DNA from: Amoeboradix gromovi
Taxonomy: Eukaryota > Sanchytriomycota > Sanchytriomycetes > Sanchytriales > Sanchytriaceae
Assembly (NCBI GenBank): GCA_018985225.1
Contig: JADGIF010000053.1
Span: 1-26,219, forward strand
DNA: 26,219 bases
Reading direction: 5' to 3'
The position numbers were made by a program, and so were the translations under genes. The notes under the pieces are model-generated. The model was given only the letters and a program-made list of their open reading frames with translations. It was not told the origin of the DNA and ran no database searches. Below, piece after piece: positions 8,396 through 17,099 of this stretch. Position 1 is the stretch's first letter. Each line of letters opens with the position of its first letter.

Positions 8396-11300
8396 TTATT
8401 GCCAACTACTCAAAGTTAAATTACTTGCCATTTCTTCAATTTTACTAGACTCTGTTATGAACTTTTCCCTGTAATATTGAATACATTCCACTCTATTCTT
8501 GTAAGGAAAGACTTTCTCTTTGTTGCTCTCTATCCAAGATCGTGTGTTTATTCTGTTCAGTCCCATTAGAATTGTGTTCATTAGTAAGTCTGTCATTAGT
8601 TCCTTTGGAATGCAGCTGGTTCCCTCATCCAATGGTCCAAAATTTGGAACATTCTTTCTCTTATACACCGTTACCATGTACTCTGCATTCATTGGTCTTA
8701 TACATATGACTACATCTCCAAAATCTCCACTGATTGTCCATGGTGTATATGGTACTATTCCTTCATCATACACCAACAATATCGCATCATTTCCAATGTG
8801 TCTTTTAACATAGTCCTTGCCCTTCAAGCACAATAACTGATGATCATGTATTACAATCTCATTAGTTGCTGATGTCATGATTCTGCACTTATCAGTTACA
8901 TCTAATCCACCATTAAACCCAGAGTACTCAGACAACTCTATTACTGGCCCAAGTTTGTTGGCAAATTCAGTGTATCCCTTGCTGAATGTGGTGTTGTTGA
9001 ATATAGAGGATTCCAAATCGGTGGTTTTGTTAGCAGCACCATGATACAACAGTCCTATCTTGCTAGTCTCTCTTGCATATGATTTGTCGAGATTCTTAAT
9101 CATCTTCTGGATGTTTGTCAAATCGCTGCTATAAAGGATATTGCGATCTTTGAAAGTACTGATATTGGTCATGCTAAGATGAATCAGGAACATGCTCAGT
9201 GGATCCATTACGGAAGATTTGGCAATTACCTGACTACTATTGTTGATTGCACTAGAAGCATTACTTGTTGTCAACACTTCCACTTTTTCGGTTTCTAATA
9301 TGTTTTTGTACTTGCCAAACAATTCGGAATACTCCTTAGGTAATCCAGAAACAAATGATCCATCATTGTTTATATCGAGCAATGTCTTCGAATGTCTAAA
9401 TTAATATCAAATACTTTTCAAGAGATTGAATAACTAGCTCCTCAGCGTTTCGTATGTATCTGGTCCTGGTAGGTGATTTCGTCGGGGTGTTACTCTGAGG
9501 TGAAACTAAAGCTACTCGTGATTTGATTTTATTCAGAGGTGGACAGGTTATAGAAAACAATGAATTGTTAAATATAGTTTTCAGAGTCAGAGTTGAATCA
9601 CTTTGTAATAGAAGACTATTACTCAAACTTATGCATTTACTAGGGATCTCCTTTGATTGATCATACAATTCGACCCGGTTAAATAAATGGATCAAAGTTT
9701 GAATGCAAATGATGCTAATTTGTTTTAGTTCGCTAGGCACATGCTTATTGATAAATGGGGAGGCCGAACTAAGAAGAGGAGAGTTGGCCTTGCTGTTATT
9801 ACTGATATTTGCGCTACTCATTCCACCCTTTAGTGGAGCTTGAACAGTTTTAGCTGCCTTTGTTTTTTCAACCAAAACAGTCTTGGACTCTAACGGCTTC
9901 TCTTTCTCAACTGCCTTATCTATCTTTTCAGTAGGATACTGCTCGTCTAACTTTGCCAGTTGCTCAAACACATGCAATACCGGCAGTAACATCGTTGTGT
10001 TAATATTCAATGAACAGCAACAATCTACTAAGAATAATGACATCTTCTCAACTAATCTGGTACGCTGCAACTCATTTACTCGATCAGCTAGTAGCAGCGA
10101 GTACTGTTCGTGGATATGCTGTACAACCATTTGCAATATCGTGGTAACTGTGGATTCATTCGATACATTAACAACTGTATAAAACAAATCTATGATTGCT
10201 GAGCTAATTGGATATAGGTCGATATGGATTGGTAGATGATTCAATATCTCATGGATTAAAGAAGGATTACGATTAGCGAACAATGATAAGGTGCTTAATG
10301 AACTGCAAACTGCATTGATGTGATTGTTCATTATTTCCTTATCCTTTTCCTGCTGCATCTTCAACTCTTTTTCCAACTTTTCTTTTTCTGCTTTTTCCAT
10401 TTTATCTGATTTATTAATTCCGGTGCTCAAAGCGCTGGCTTTTATGGTTTCTTGCTGCTGCAACGTCTGCAGTAACTGAGTATTTGTGGTCAACTTGTTA
10501 ATTAGCAGCAAGAGGATGGTCTGGCTATCCGCAGTGTTGAATAAAAACACATCCCTACCAAGTCGATTAAAGTATACCAGTGAGTCAGAATTTATGCTTT
10601 TTAGCAACCCATCAGCTAGTAGCTTCTTGTTATTAGAATATATAGCCTGTATCACTAAATGGCTAGGTGTCGCATCCAACTTACTTATCTCACTAATAAA
10701 TGCTGTGGGATTGATTTGGTAGTATAAATCAAATATTTGCAGCAATGGTGCACTGGTGGATTCGCTGATAAATGAACTCAAATCGTTAAATATGTATTTG
10801 CGCAATAAATCATCTTTATGCTTGATGTCCAAAGTTTGGTTTATCCATCCTGCGTATACAATCCTGATCAGCATCTTAATAATTGTCTTACAGATTATGC
10901 CTTTAGCGTAAGCACTAGTCGTTGATGATGTAGTGGATCTAGCGAAAAAATCTAAAAGTACCAATTCTACACCCTTGCTGTTCTTTGAGTTTTGCAACAG
11001 GGAATAAGGATAATACCAATTGCTGCACCACGCAGGGTCGCCAATGGGTTGGGTAGTCGTGAAGTATTCAGATTCATTAAACACCTTGTAGTTTGTTAAA
11101 TTAAAGTTTCCAAGCAATTCCACCTGCAACGGTTGCATATTTAAAAGGAAAGCACTGTAGCAAATATCACTCCATCTCTCGATTAAGTAGTCTACAAACA
11201 ACGAACCTTGGATGTTGTTCAATGTGAGTAAGAGAGACTGAGGATCATTACAAAGTGGAATAATTAGGCAGCAAGTAGCAAAAGTTTCACTAAGAGCCAG

Positions 11301-12494
11301 CTTCTCAAAAGCACCGATAGATTTTTCATTTATTGACGATAAAACGCACTGAAACACATGTATAGCACTTGCAGCTATAAGCGACCAGCTGGCATCGTCA
11401 ATAGGGGTGGGGCTAATTAAGCACCGCTGGACGAATCCACGGATAAAGTATATTACCCTTAGAACGCCCTGCTGACAAAGTACATCACTTTTGATAGATT
11501 TAAGAATACTGCAAATTGTAATAATGTCATTATCAATCTTCTCGTTCCAAAAAAGCTTGAAAGAAGGGTCTACAAGCCATTTATTCAACACAGCCCATCC
11601 CCACTTAGGCTCCACAACTGTCAACTTTAAATCAACTTCGCAGGCATGTCTCAATGCCACTTGACAACAAATACCAACAGCAGAATTCCAAATGAGTTTG
11701 TAAGGTAAATTTTCAGGAATTGTTGGTAGCTTAAACTTTAAAATGTTGAGCCAACTAGGTAGGGGCTGTTGAACAAACAAATTCATATAAGGAGTACTTA
11801 AGGCTTCCATTATACGGCTATCAGGTACAGTGGATTTAGTGCTAGTGTAACTGTATCCAAGATTGTGCACAATGTCAGGCATATAGTGTTTCAAAACCGC
11901 ATCTAACAAGACTTGGACTAAATTACGACAACGAGTCCAGCAGAAGTGAGAAGGAAGAAATCTATCACCCAACGCTAGGGTAAACACTTGCCCACCATGC
12001 GCCCATAGTTCATTTCTACGTATGGTTTGAATTTCATGATAAAGGTGAGGTGCTGCTGAAACAATTAAACTAAGGGCAGACGAAGTAAATAATACTTGTT
12101 GATCAACTGTAAGATCAAGAGACTTAAATGTACCAGATGAGAACATGGCAAGCGCTAAAATAGGCATGCCATCTTCAGGTTTACTTGCTACAGAAAACTT
12201 GATCAGCTCATCAATCTTCGTGTCTTGTTTACCCATTGAATCGCTCCATACTAATATGCAAAATTGTAATACCGCCCACTTCTCGTTACTTGTGTCTTGT
12301 ATTAATGCAGCTAACACATCAGTAGCAAAATCTTTTATTACCAGCGAAATCTCACTGTCAAAAATGTCAGCTTTTAACGGGAACACCTCATGATGTAATT
12401 CTTTTGCTAATTTTGATTTTCTGTCGTCAACTAGTCCTGCGAATCGCTTGTAAAGCTTGTTTTTTTTGGCAGAAGTAGCAGCAGAGACTGACAT
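8396..12494 (-). CDS. RalGAP-alpha / tuberin-type GTPase-activating protein (two exons)
   Basis: Two ORFs (9396-12494 and 8396-9382) fuse in frame when the 19-nt intron at 9396-9414 is removed, giving 1359 aa. The product is a Rap/Ran-GAP-domain protein that switches off a small GTPase (Ral or Rheb in animals). The first ~1000 residues are helical, HEAT-like and poorly conserved, with a Lys/Glu-rich stretch in the middle. The catalytic domain is at about residues 1135-1300: KIGLLYHGAANK, LGPVIELSEYSGFNGGLD, KRHIGNDAILLVYDEG with the Asn thumb near 1229, ISGDFGDVVICIRPMN and VPNFGPLDEG. The stretch after FGPL, running to the C terminus, looks closer to RalGAP-alpha than to TSC2, but I cannot separate the two by eye. 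The ATG at 12494 lies 87 nt below the PRP38 stop. Confidence 0.85.
9396..9414 (-). other. 19-nt intron in the RalGAP/tuberin gene
   Basis: Minus-strand sequence GTATTTGATATTAATTTAG. Splicing is phase 2 (AA|A) and joins ...SLEK to HSKTLLDINNDG in frame. Without splicing the frame stops at the intron's own terminal TAG. The support is that the two flanking frames together form one RalGAP/tuberin-sized protein while the downstream frame has no ATG near its start (it would begin at TTG). Confidence 0.85.
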
Positions 12495-12581
12495 TCGATA
12501 TAAAACACCAGCGACGTATAAGAGAGACGTGTAAATAAAAATGTTGAAACGTCACTGTTTGCGACGTGTATCTTTTCAAAA

Positions 12582-13331
12582 TTACTTTTCTCTGAGTTCC
12601 AGCAATGGTTCTAGACCATCAGCTAACCTTTTTTCATTGACCTCTTCTAAGGTATGACCCGAGTAAATTTTCTTTTCGGCAGTTTTTATAACAGTCTTGG
12701 TTTTAAATAATTTTGATAATTTCGCCTTGCTAAACCCTTTCTTGGAGGTTTTGTTGACCAATCTGATGTTATCTTGTTTTGGCACTTGTTCTGGTGAATC
12801 TTGGCTGGCATCCACTTCTTGAACATCATCTTCTTTTACTAAAGACAAATACAATGGAAGCAGGTTCAAGTCCTCCAATACTGCTCTTTTTGATATTCTC
12901 GGTAGTATTAAACCACAGACTCTATCGTTTGTTAAAAGCTGATCAACAAATTCATCCATATATATGATACTTACTTCTGAATTAGATCTAACCCTCAGTT
13001 TGTTATATTTCAGGTAAAATGGTTCTAGTATCTTATACACATCAACCGATTTCATTGTTAGTCTGCAATAAAATAATCCCAGAGCCGTCAAATACTTGAA
13101 TGAGTCATTGTTAATATATGCCATCAAAATATCAATGGATGGCTTTATCTTAGTCAGTCTATGCAACAAACATAGGAACTCAGATGCGTTTTGATTACCT
13201 CCAAATGTGCCTCCTATGTATTGTAATTTAACCGCTCTGTCAACTAATGACGCAGCATTCAGCCCAAAACACTTCTCTTTGTAGTATGTAGATTGTTGTA
13301 TGCGATGAAGTATGATTTGTTCAAATTCCAT
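12582..13331 (-). CDS. PRP38: Pre-mRNA-splicing factor 38 (PRP38/PRPF38A)
   Basis: Protein of 249 aa. PRP38 joins the spliceosome as part of the B complex and is needed for its activation. The PRP38 domain fills residues ~5-165: QSTYYKEKCFGLNAASLVD, LQYIGGTFGG, EFLCLLHRLTKIKPSIDI, SFKYLTALGLFYCRLT, ILEPFYLKYNKLRV, MDEFVDQLLTNDRVCGLILP and RISKRAVLEDL. The tail is Lys-rich (KLSKLFKTKT) and ends with HTLEEVNEKRLADGLEPL; there is no RS domain, as in shorter fungal forms. The first ATG is used and lies only 18 nt after the stop of Swp73 on the same strand. The N terminus is shorter than in animals, which have about 15 more residues before the conserved helix. Confidence 0.95.
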   Translation of the reverse strand: MEFEQIILHRIQQSTYYKEKCFGLNAASLVDRAVKLQYIGGTFGGNQNASEFLCLLHRLTKIKPSIDILMAYINNDSFKYLTALGLFYCRLTMKSVDVYKILEPFYLKYNKLRVRSNSEVSIIYMDEFVDQLLTNDRVCGLILPRISKRAVLEDLNLLPLYLSLVKEDDVQEVDASQDSPEQVPKQDNIRLVNKTSKKGFSKAKLSKLFKTKTVIKTAEKKIYSGHTLEEVNEKRLADGLEPLLELREK

Positions 13332-13342
13332 GTTTCAAAAAT
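13320..13342 (-). repeat. 23-bp near-identical block at the PRP38 start codon
   Basis: The block runs from 11 nt upstream of the ATG into codon 4 and matches 14209-14231 at 22 of 23 positions. It encodes MEFE in both genes. Only one T/C difference separates them, just upstream of GAAACATGG. Confidence 0.8.
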
Positions 13343-13349
13343 AAATTAT

Positions 13350-14220
13350 TTATTGCGCTAGAGATTGCATATAAGCATACCTGACTACATGTTCTTTCCA
13401 GTTATGCTGCATTTCGCGTGCATCTACAATGGTGTGCCAGTCTTTAGTCATACTACTTCTCCATAGCTTTAGAGCTTCACTGGGATCTTCACTAAGTTGA
13501 ACGAGAAATTCATACCTGTATTGCTCATCCAACATTTTAGATCTTATTGAAGCCATAGATTCAGAAGTATCTTTTAGTTCAGGAAACGGCAAGATAGCGC
13601 TATACACCATTATCAACTCTTCTTCATTAATCAGAATTACCACCGCGATCGCCTTGATCTAAGCTAATTTCAATCGGATCTATCTTCTTAGTCAAAGAGG
13701 TTACCAATTCATCCAACATCTCGACAGATATACTCTCTTTGTCAAACACCCGCATCAAGCATGCATCGGACTTTATCACGTTCTCTTGAAATAGCTTGTG
13801 GGCCGTTGCATACTGTATAATCAAAGACTGTATAAAGGCTGTATTATATGCCATGTCTTCACCTACCCACTTATTTAACAAGTCCATTAAAGGGCCAAAC
13901 GGTTGAACCATTGTGGATTCATTTAGATTTAACACAACAGCAGTGGGTCTTGTGGGTCGCTGACACTGAAATATAGATTTGGGTACTTTCTCGGTAGGCT
14001 TATATGTAACAGTCTCGTCTTTGTATATGATGTTCATGCTTTGAATGTACGCTCCCAAATGAACACACCTTATAGTTAGCTTAGAGTCATTGAATGACCA
14101 TTTGAAAAGCTCGTGTTGGCCCTTAAATGGCATGGAATACATTTGAGATTGAATGAGTAAATCAACCTTTGAATTCAAACTATTTAACATATCAATCTTC
14201 TTTTGTATTTCAAATTCCAT
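13350..14220 (-). CDS. SWI/SNF-family subunit Swp73/Rsc6/SMARCD (SWIB domain), two exons
   Basis: Joining 13641-14220 to 13350-13621 across a 19-nt intron gives 283 aa, short for the family (about 480-560). It is an accessory subunit of SWI/SNF-type ATP-dependent chromatin remodellers. Visible features: a start region with a predicted helix (FEIQKKIDMLNSLNSKVDLL); a beta segment ELFKWSFNDSKLTIRCVHLG; a SWIB-like domain at roughly 120-205 (MVQPFGPLMDLLNKWVG, FIQSLIIQYATAHKL, DACLMRVFDKESISVEMLDE, then KKIDPIEI); and the characteristic C-terminal helix LDEQYRYEFLVQLSEDPSEALKLW, which corresponds to the FMLSFSKDP-FI-DWL motif. The frame upstream opens at GTG (14256), but ATG at 14218-14220 is the sensible start. 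The N-terminal Pro/Gln-rich part of larger homologues is missing. Confidence 0.8.
13622..13640 (-). other. 19-nt intron in the Swp73/SMARCD gene
   Basis: Minus-strand sequence GTAATTCTGATTAATGAAG. Phase 1 (G|AA), joining ...LDQGDRG to EELIMVYSAILPF. It contains GATTAAT as branch-like element but ends GAAG rather than TTAG. A 22-nt version ending three bases later is also in frame, costing one Glu. Retention gives an immediate TAA inside the intron. Confidence 0.75.
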
Positions 14221-14231
14221 GTTTCGAAAAT
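14209..14231 (-). repeat. 23-bp near-identical block at the Swp73 start codon
   Basis: Partner of 13320-13342 with one mismatch. It covers 11 nt before the ATG and the first four codons (MEFE). Confidence 0.8.
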
Positions 14232-14278
14232 AATTGCAACAATTCTTTTGCGACACTATGGGACACCTTGATTCTCTG

Positions 14279-14758
14279 TTATTCTTGAATCTCCAGTATG
14301 TAATTTAATATTCTGTATATTAAATAATTTAGAATACTCCTGGAACCATGCTGTAAAAATCGTATTTTCTGTTCTAATTCTATTAAAGTTTTCAAGACAT
14401 TTTTACTCTTTTCTTTTTCTTTTTCTTCGTCTTCTTCATTTCATACCGAATCTTTGATTCTCTTGGCTTTTATGTTTATTGATAGTATAGTCTTTGGTAA
14501 ACAATTTTTGTAATCTGGTAAAAATATCTTGACTGATTTTAAAAGATTTTCTTCAATGCAAAGTTCGTTCCGAAATAAGAGAAATTGGAGCACAATGTCA
14601 TGGAGTCTAAGAACCGCGTTCTTATTCTGGTCTTGTTGAATTTTATTTTTTATTTTGTTGGTTCTACGTTTACTATTTCTTTTTCAATAGCCTCTTCGAC
14701 TTTTTTCTTTTAACGTTTCTTTGTACAACTTATTTTTTGTATTATCTTTAATAATCAT
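14279..14758 (-). pseudogene. 160-codon frame interrupted only by two TGA codons
   Basis: From an ATG at 14756-14758 the frame runs to a TAA at 14279-14281 with just two in-frame stops, both TGA (14684-14686, and one between KRIKDSV and NEEDEE near 14440). The conceptual product is Lys/Glu-rich at both ends with a hydrophobic helix-forming middle (RLHDIVLQFLLFRNELCIEE, then NLLKSVKIFLPDYKNCLPKT). I do not recognise the family. It sits in the 664-nt gap between Get1 and Swp73 on the same strand as both. Options: a recently disabled gene, TGA read-through, or undetected introns. No 19-nt intron with the local consensus removes either TGA. The rest of the gap (14759-14920) holds only the dispersed repeat copy. 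Confidence 0.4.
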
Positions 14759-14881
14759 TGTTTTCAAGATTTAGACGGTGTAAAGAGCTTTTATAGTAAA
14801 CAAAGTTAAATGCGCCAATCGCATAGACTTGATATACTATTGGGTAATAAAATCAAAACAATAGTTTAAGTGGTTTTACAA

Positions 14882-14908
14882 AGTTAGTCTAGTTTTTATA
14901 TTTGGTGT
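14882..14908 (+). repeat. Dispersed 27-bp repeat, copy 3
   Basis: Identical over 27 nt to the reverse complement of 7080-7106. It lies 12 nt beyond the Get1 stop, so on the Get1 transcript it would fall in the 3' UTR, reading ACACCAAATATAAAA and onward. Confidence 0.85.
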
Positions 14909-14920
14909 GTCAATTATTTA

Positions 14921-15448
14921 TTATTCTTCTTTCAACTTCTCGGCAGGAGCCAAAATGTCCGCTGCAAGATTAAATGAGTGTTTTACAACGTAATACCAAA
15001 CTACAACAGATACACTTCCGTTTGGAGCAAAAGGCAAGTGCAAATAATCATTTGCTGGGCCGAGCAATTTGGGCATGTAGAACATCGGAGCGGTTCTAAA
15101 ATATATGCTACATCCTGCATGCATTATGGATGTCAATACCCAGAGGCCAGACCTGACTTTCAAATTAACGGTTAATTTCTTGTAACTTTCGCTAGACTGC
15201 GAATCCTGATATTTCTTAGATACAGCGTCGAGCTCTCGTCGTATTTTAGCCCATTTAGCAAATTCATCCATAGCTGACGTACACTGTAGCTCATTTTGCA
15301 AAGTTAGAATATCTTTCTTTAAATTGGATAAATCTTTAGTGCCATATATTATAGAATAGAGAAGACCTGAAAGTGTTCCAAATCCAATTCTTTTGAGCAC
15401 CTCGACAGCCAAGCAAATGAAGGTTACAATTGCAATGGCGCTATCCAT
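14921..15448 (-). CDS. GET1: Get1/WRB, ER receptor subunit for tail-anchored proteins
   Basis: Protein of 175 aa, the size of animal WRB (174) and shorter than yeast Get1 (235). With Get2/CAMLG it forms the ER receptor that takes tail-anchored proteins from Get3. Visible: a first membrane segment at ~5-17 (IAIVTFICLAVEV); a cytosolic coiled coil at ~35-90 (DLSNLKKDILTLQNELQCT) including the family signature SAMDEFAKWAKIRRELD; then two more hydrophobic stretches around 100-120 and 145-165 separated by FRTAPMFYMPKLLGP and LPFAPNGSVSVVVWYYV, which match the P-P-AP-GSVS pattern of the family. The start is the first ATG, preceded by TTTTTTGATAC. It lies 39 nt below the upstream small ORF on the same strand. 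Confidence 0.92.
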   Translation of the reverse strand: MDSAIAIVTFICLAVEVLKRIGFGTLSGLLYSIIYGTKDLSNLKKDILTLQNELQCTSAMDEFAKWAKIRRELDAVSKKYQDSQSSESYKKLTVNLKVRSGLWVLTSIMHAGCSIYFRTAPMFYMPKLLGPANDYLHLPFAPNGSVSVVVWYYVVKHSFNLAADILAPAEKLKEE

Positions 15449-15487
15449 GTATCAAAAAATTAAAATGAATTCTCAAATGTTTACAAC

Positions 15488-15673
15488 TCACAATTTATTT
15501 GCGTTAGATTGAAATTTGTATTGAAGCCTTTTACTATTCTTTAGTTCAGAAATAATCTCCATAATCAACTTATATCTATAGCACTCAGCAGCCAAAGTAT
15601 TCATCTCCTTAATTTTCTTCCTTAATCTCATTTTTTCAAATGGCAATGATCTTTTACTTATTAACCTTCTCAT
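15488..15673 (-). CDS. Small basic hypothetical protein (61 aa)
   Basis: ATG at 15671-15673; the frame extends seven codons further to TTG but the ATG is preferred. The protein is strongly basic at its N terminus (MRRLISKRSLPFEKMRLRKK), followed by a helical, coiled-coil-like stretch (IKEMNTLAAECYRYKLIMEI) and another basic tail. The Arg/Lys/Ser-rich start would suit a mitochondrial presequence, or a small mitochondrial ribosomal or assembly protein, but no family is recognised. It is tightly packed between Y14 (83 nt upstream) and Get1 (39 nt downstream) on the same strand, which supports it being a gene. Homology would be needed to confirm it. Confidence 0.5.
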   Translation of the reverse strand: MRRLISKRSLPFEKMRLRKKIKEMNTLAAECYRYKLIMEIISELKNSKRLQYKFQSNANKL

Positions 15674-15756
15674 AAAACTTTGGAGGTAAAACAACGAGAA
15701 TTTTGCAGTATAAATTTATTCACGAAATCAAACTTGCATCCAAGATTGGAGTAAAT

Positions 15757-16125
15757 TCAGGATTTCAGAGTTAAAACTCTGTCAATTTTTCTGGAATTTG
15801 GACGAACAAATGCAAAATCGCATGCTAAACTATGGTTCATAAAATCTCGATTATGAAGGCTTTGAATGGCTTTTATAGCTTCATCTAATTTCGAATACTC
15901 CAGCATACAGTAGCCTTTTACGTATCCTGTCCTCCTATCGGTGTTTAAATGAATATGAACAACCTTGCCATATTCACTTACCAAGTCCAACAAGTCATCC
16001 TCAGTTGCTTCTTCGTGAATATTGGTGATAAGAATTATAAACCCTTCGATAGATACCTGCACGTTGCTTACATCATAAACCGGGTGGGAAAGAGATTTAG
16101 TCACGATTTCTTCAAATTCTGTCAT
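15757..16125 (-). CDS. RBM8A: Y14/RBM8A, exon junction complex RNA-binding protein
   Basis: Y14 binds Mago and marks exon junctions after splicing; it takes part in mRNA surveillance and localisation. Length 122 aa from the ATG at 16123-16125; an in-frame ATG at 16171-16173 would add MWSFVLFKSWLRETLE, which looks unlike Y14 N termini. A single RRM covers residues ~28-110: QVSIEGFIILITNIHEEATE (RNP2 region), DLLDLVSEYGKVVHIHLNTD, RRTGYVKGYCMLEY (RNP1) and SLACDFAFVRP. The match to the animal motifs VEGWILFVTGVHEEATEED and LDRRTGYLKGYTLVEY is close enough to separate it from generic RRM proteins. The stop is TGA. The acidic N-terminal region of animal Y14 is shortened. Confidence 0.93.
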   Translation of the reverse strand: MTEFEEIVTKSLSHPVYDVSNVQVSIEGFIILITNIHEEATEDDLLDLVSEYGKVVHIHLNTDRRTGYVKGYCMLEYSKLDEAIKAIQSLHNRDFMNHSLACDFAFVRPNSRKIDRVLTLKS

Positions 16126-16173
16126 TTCCAAAGTTTCGCGGAGCCAGGATTTAAATAGTACAAAACTCCACAT

Positions 16174-16661
16174 TTTAAGTCTTGGTTTACGAGAAAACCA
16201 AGATATTTAACGAATGAGGTATAATAACAAAGAAATGTTTGAATTAACAGAGTTTTAAAGATCAAGATCACCAAATTTAATTATGCAATCTATCAAATTA
16301 ATCTTGTGCTCCACATTTAGGGAGTGTGACAACCCTAGACACCACAGAGAAGGGCGTATGAATCTTCCACTGTTGGAGACTTGAAATAATGGCTGCAAAT
16401 GTTCCTAGGCTTTAAGTTTGATATTTCAAATCTTCAACGGTGTAAAAGACAATGCAACAAAAAATCAAATAGCAGATTCCAGGTCCAGTTATTTCAGCAG
16501 AGTATGATGAGCTCTTTTATGGAGACACGTTATGATCATGACCTCGATTTTTTCATCTTTCGACAGTTTTGGCGAGATTGAAAGTCCTTTCTAAAAAAAG
16601 GATTTTGTTCTTCATACGAAAAGTTGCTAAAGTAATTAATAAAAAATAGTTAAGAAAATAA
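16174..16661. other. 488-nt gap with one interrupted ORF
   Basis: 16174-16398 shows no frame worth calling. 16399-16635 (+) is listed separately. A 6-bp stem (TCCTTT / AAAGGA) occurs around 16584-16601. No RNA gene is recognised. Confidence 0.5.
16399..16635 (+). pseudogene. 79-codon frame with one in-frame TGA, doubtful gene
   Basis: ATG at 16399; 60 codons to a TGA (16579-16581), then the frame continues 17 codons (KSFLKKGFCSSYEKLLK) to TAA at 16633-16635, just 26 nt before the next gene. The sequence around the stop (FFIFRQFWRD, then KSFLKK) reads like continuous protein. No homology is recognised, and in AT-rich DNA this length is weak evidence. It could also be a 5' leader of the downstream gene. 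Confidence 0.2.
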
Positions 16662-17087
16662 ATGGCCTCTGAAGTCGCCCATAACGTTTATCTTCTGGGG
16701 TATACTCAATCTATTGGGACAGCAATACTGAGTAACAACACCGAAATTTCGATAAGTGGTAGCCTCTCTGTAGGTTATGGTGATATATCAGCAAATTTAG
16801 AATTTGAGAAGTCTTTTAAATTTGAAAGAGTTAGTGGAACATTAAGATATCATGGAAAGAGTTATCAAATAAACATAGAGAATAGTGATATTATAACTAC
16901 ATCTCCTTTGCCCATAATAGCAGGGTTTTTGATTCAATGTTCTGCAAAACAAAATTACTCTGGCGTTCACAAACAGAGTATGAGCGAAAGCGCCAATTCA
17001 GTATTGAAAAGAATTTTGAAAAAAGAATCAGATATCGAAGATACGGTGGACATGGTTGTTTCCTATCTGAGAACCGGTAGCAAATAG
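16662..17087 (+). CDS. Hypothetical protein, 141 aa
   Basis: Starts at ATG 16662 (MASEVAHNVYLLGYTQSIGT) and ends at TAG 17087, only 12 nt before the convergent TPR gene. The first ~75 residues look like alternating beta strands (AILSNNTEISISGSLSVGYG, VSGTLRYHGKSYQINIENSD). The rest includes a short hydrophobic helix (LPIIAGFLIQC) and a helical Ser/Lys/Glu-rich C terminus (SESANSVLKRILKKESDIED). The N-terminal strand-turn pattern faintly recalls roadblock/LAMTOR-type folds, but this is a guess. No catalytic motif, signal peptide or long membrane segment is seen. Composition and codon use match the neighbours, so it is probably real. Confidence 0.65.
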   Translation: MASEVAHNVYLLGYTQSIGTAILSNNTEISISGSLSVGYGDISANLEFEKSFKFERVSGTLRYHGKSYQINIENSDIITTSPLPIIAGFLIQCSAKQNYSGVHKQSMSESANSVLKRILKKESDIEDTVDMVVSYLRTGSK

Positions 17088-17099
17088 TAAACTGTATAT

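Noticed and set aside
8396-12494. Two separate genes (1032 aa and 328 aa)
   Set aside because: The downstream frame has no ATG near its start (it would begin at TTG), and the 19-nt GT...AG piece fuses both into one RalGAP/tuberin-sized protein with the total coding length divisible by three.
14279-14758. Nuclear copy of mitochondrial DNA, which could explain in-frame TGA
   Set aside because: The conceptual proteins are Lys/Glu-rich or mixed and do not resemble any mitochondrially encoded protein.
16782-16802. 21-nt GTGATA...AAATTTAG segment in the 141-aa gene
   Set aside because: No TAAT branch element and a GTGATA start unlike the others; more likely ordinary coding sequence.
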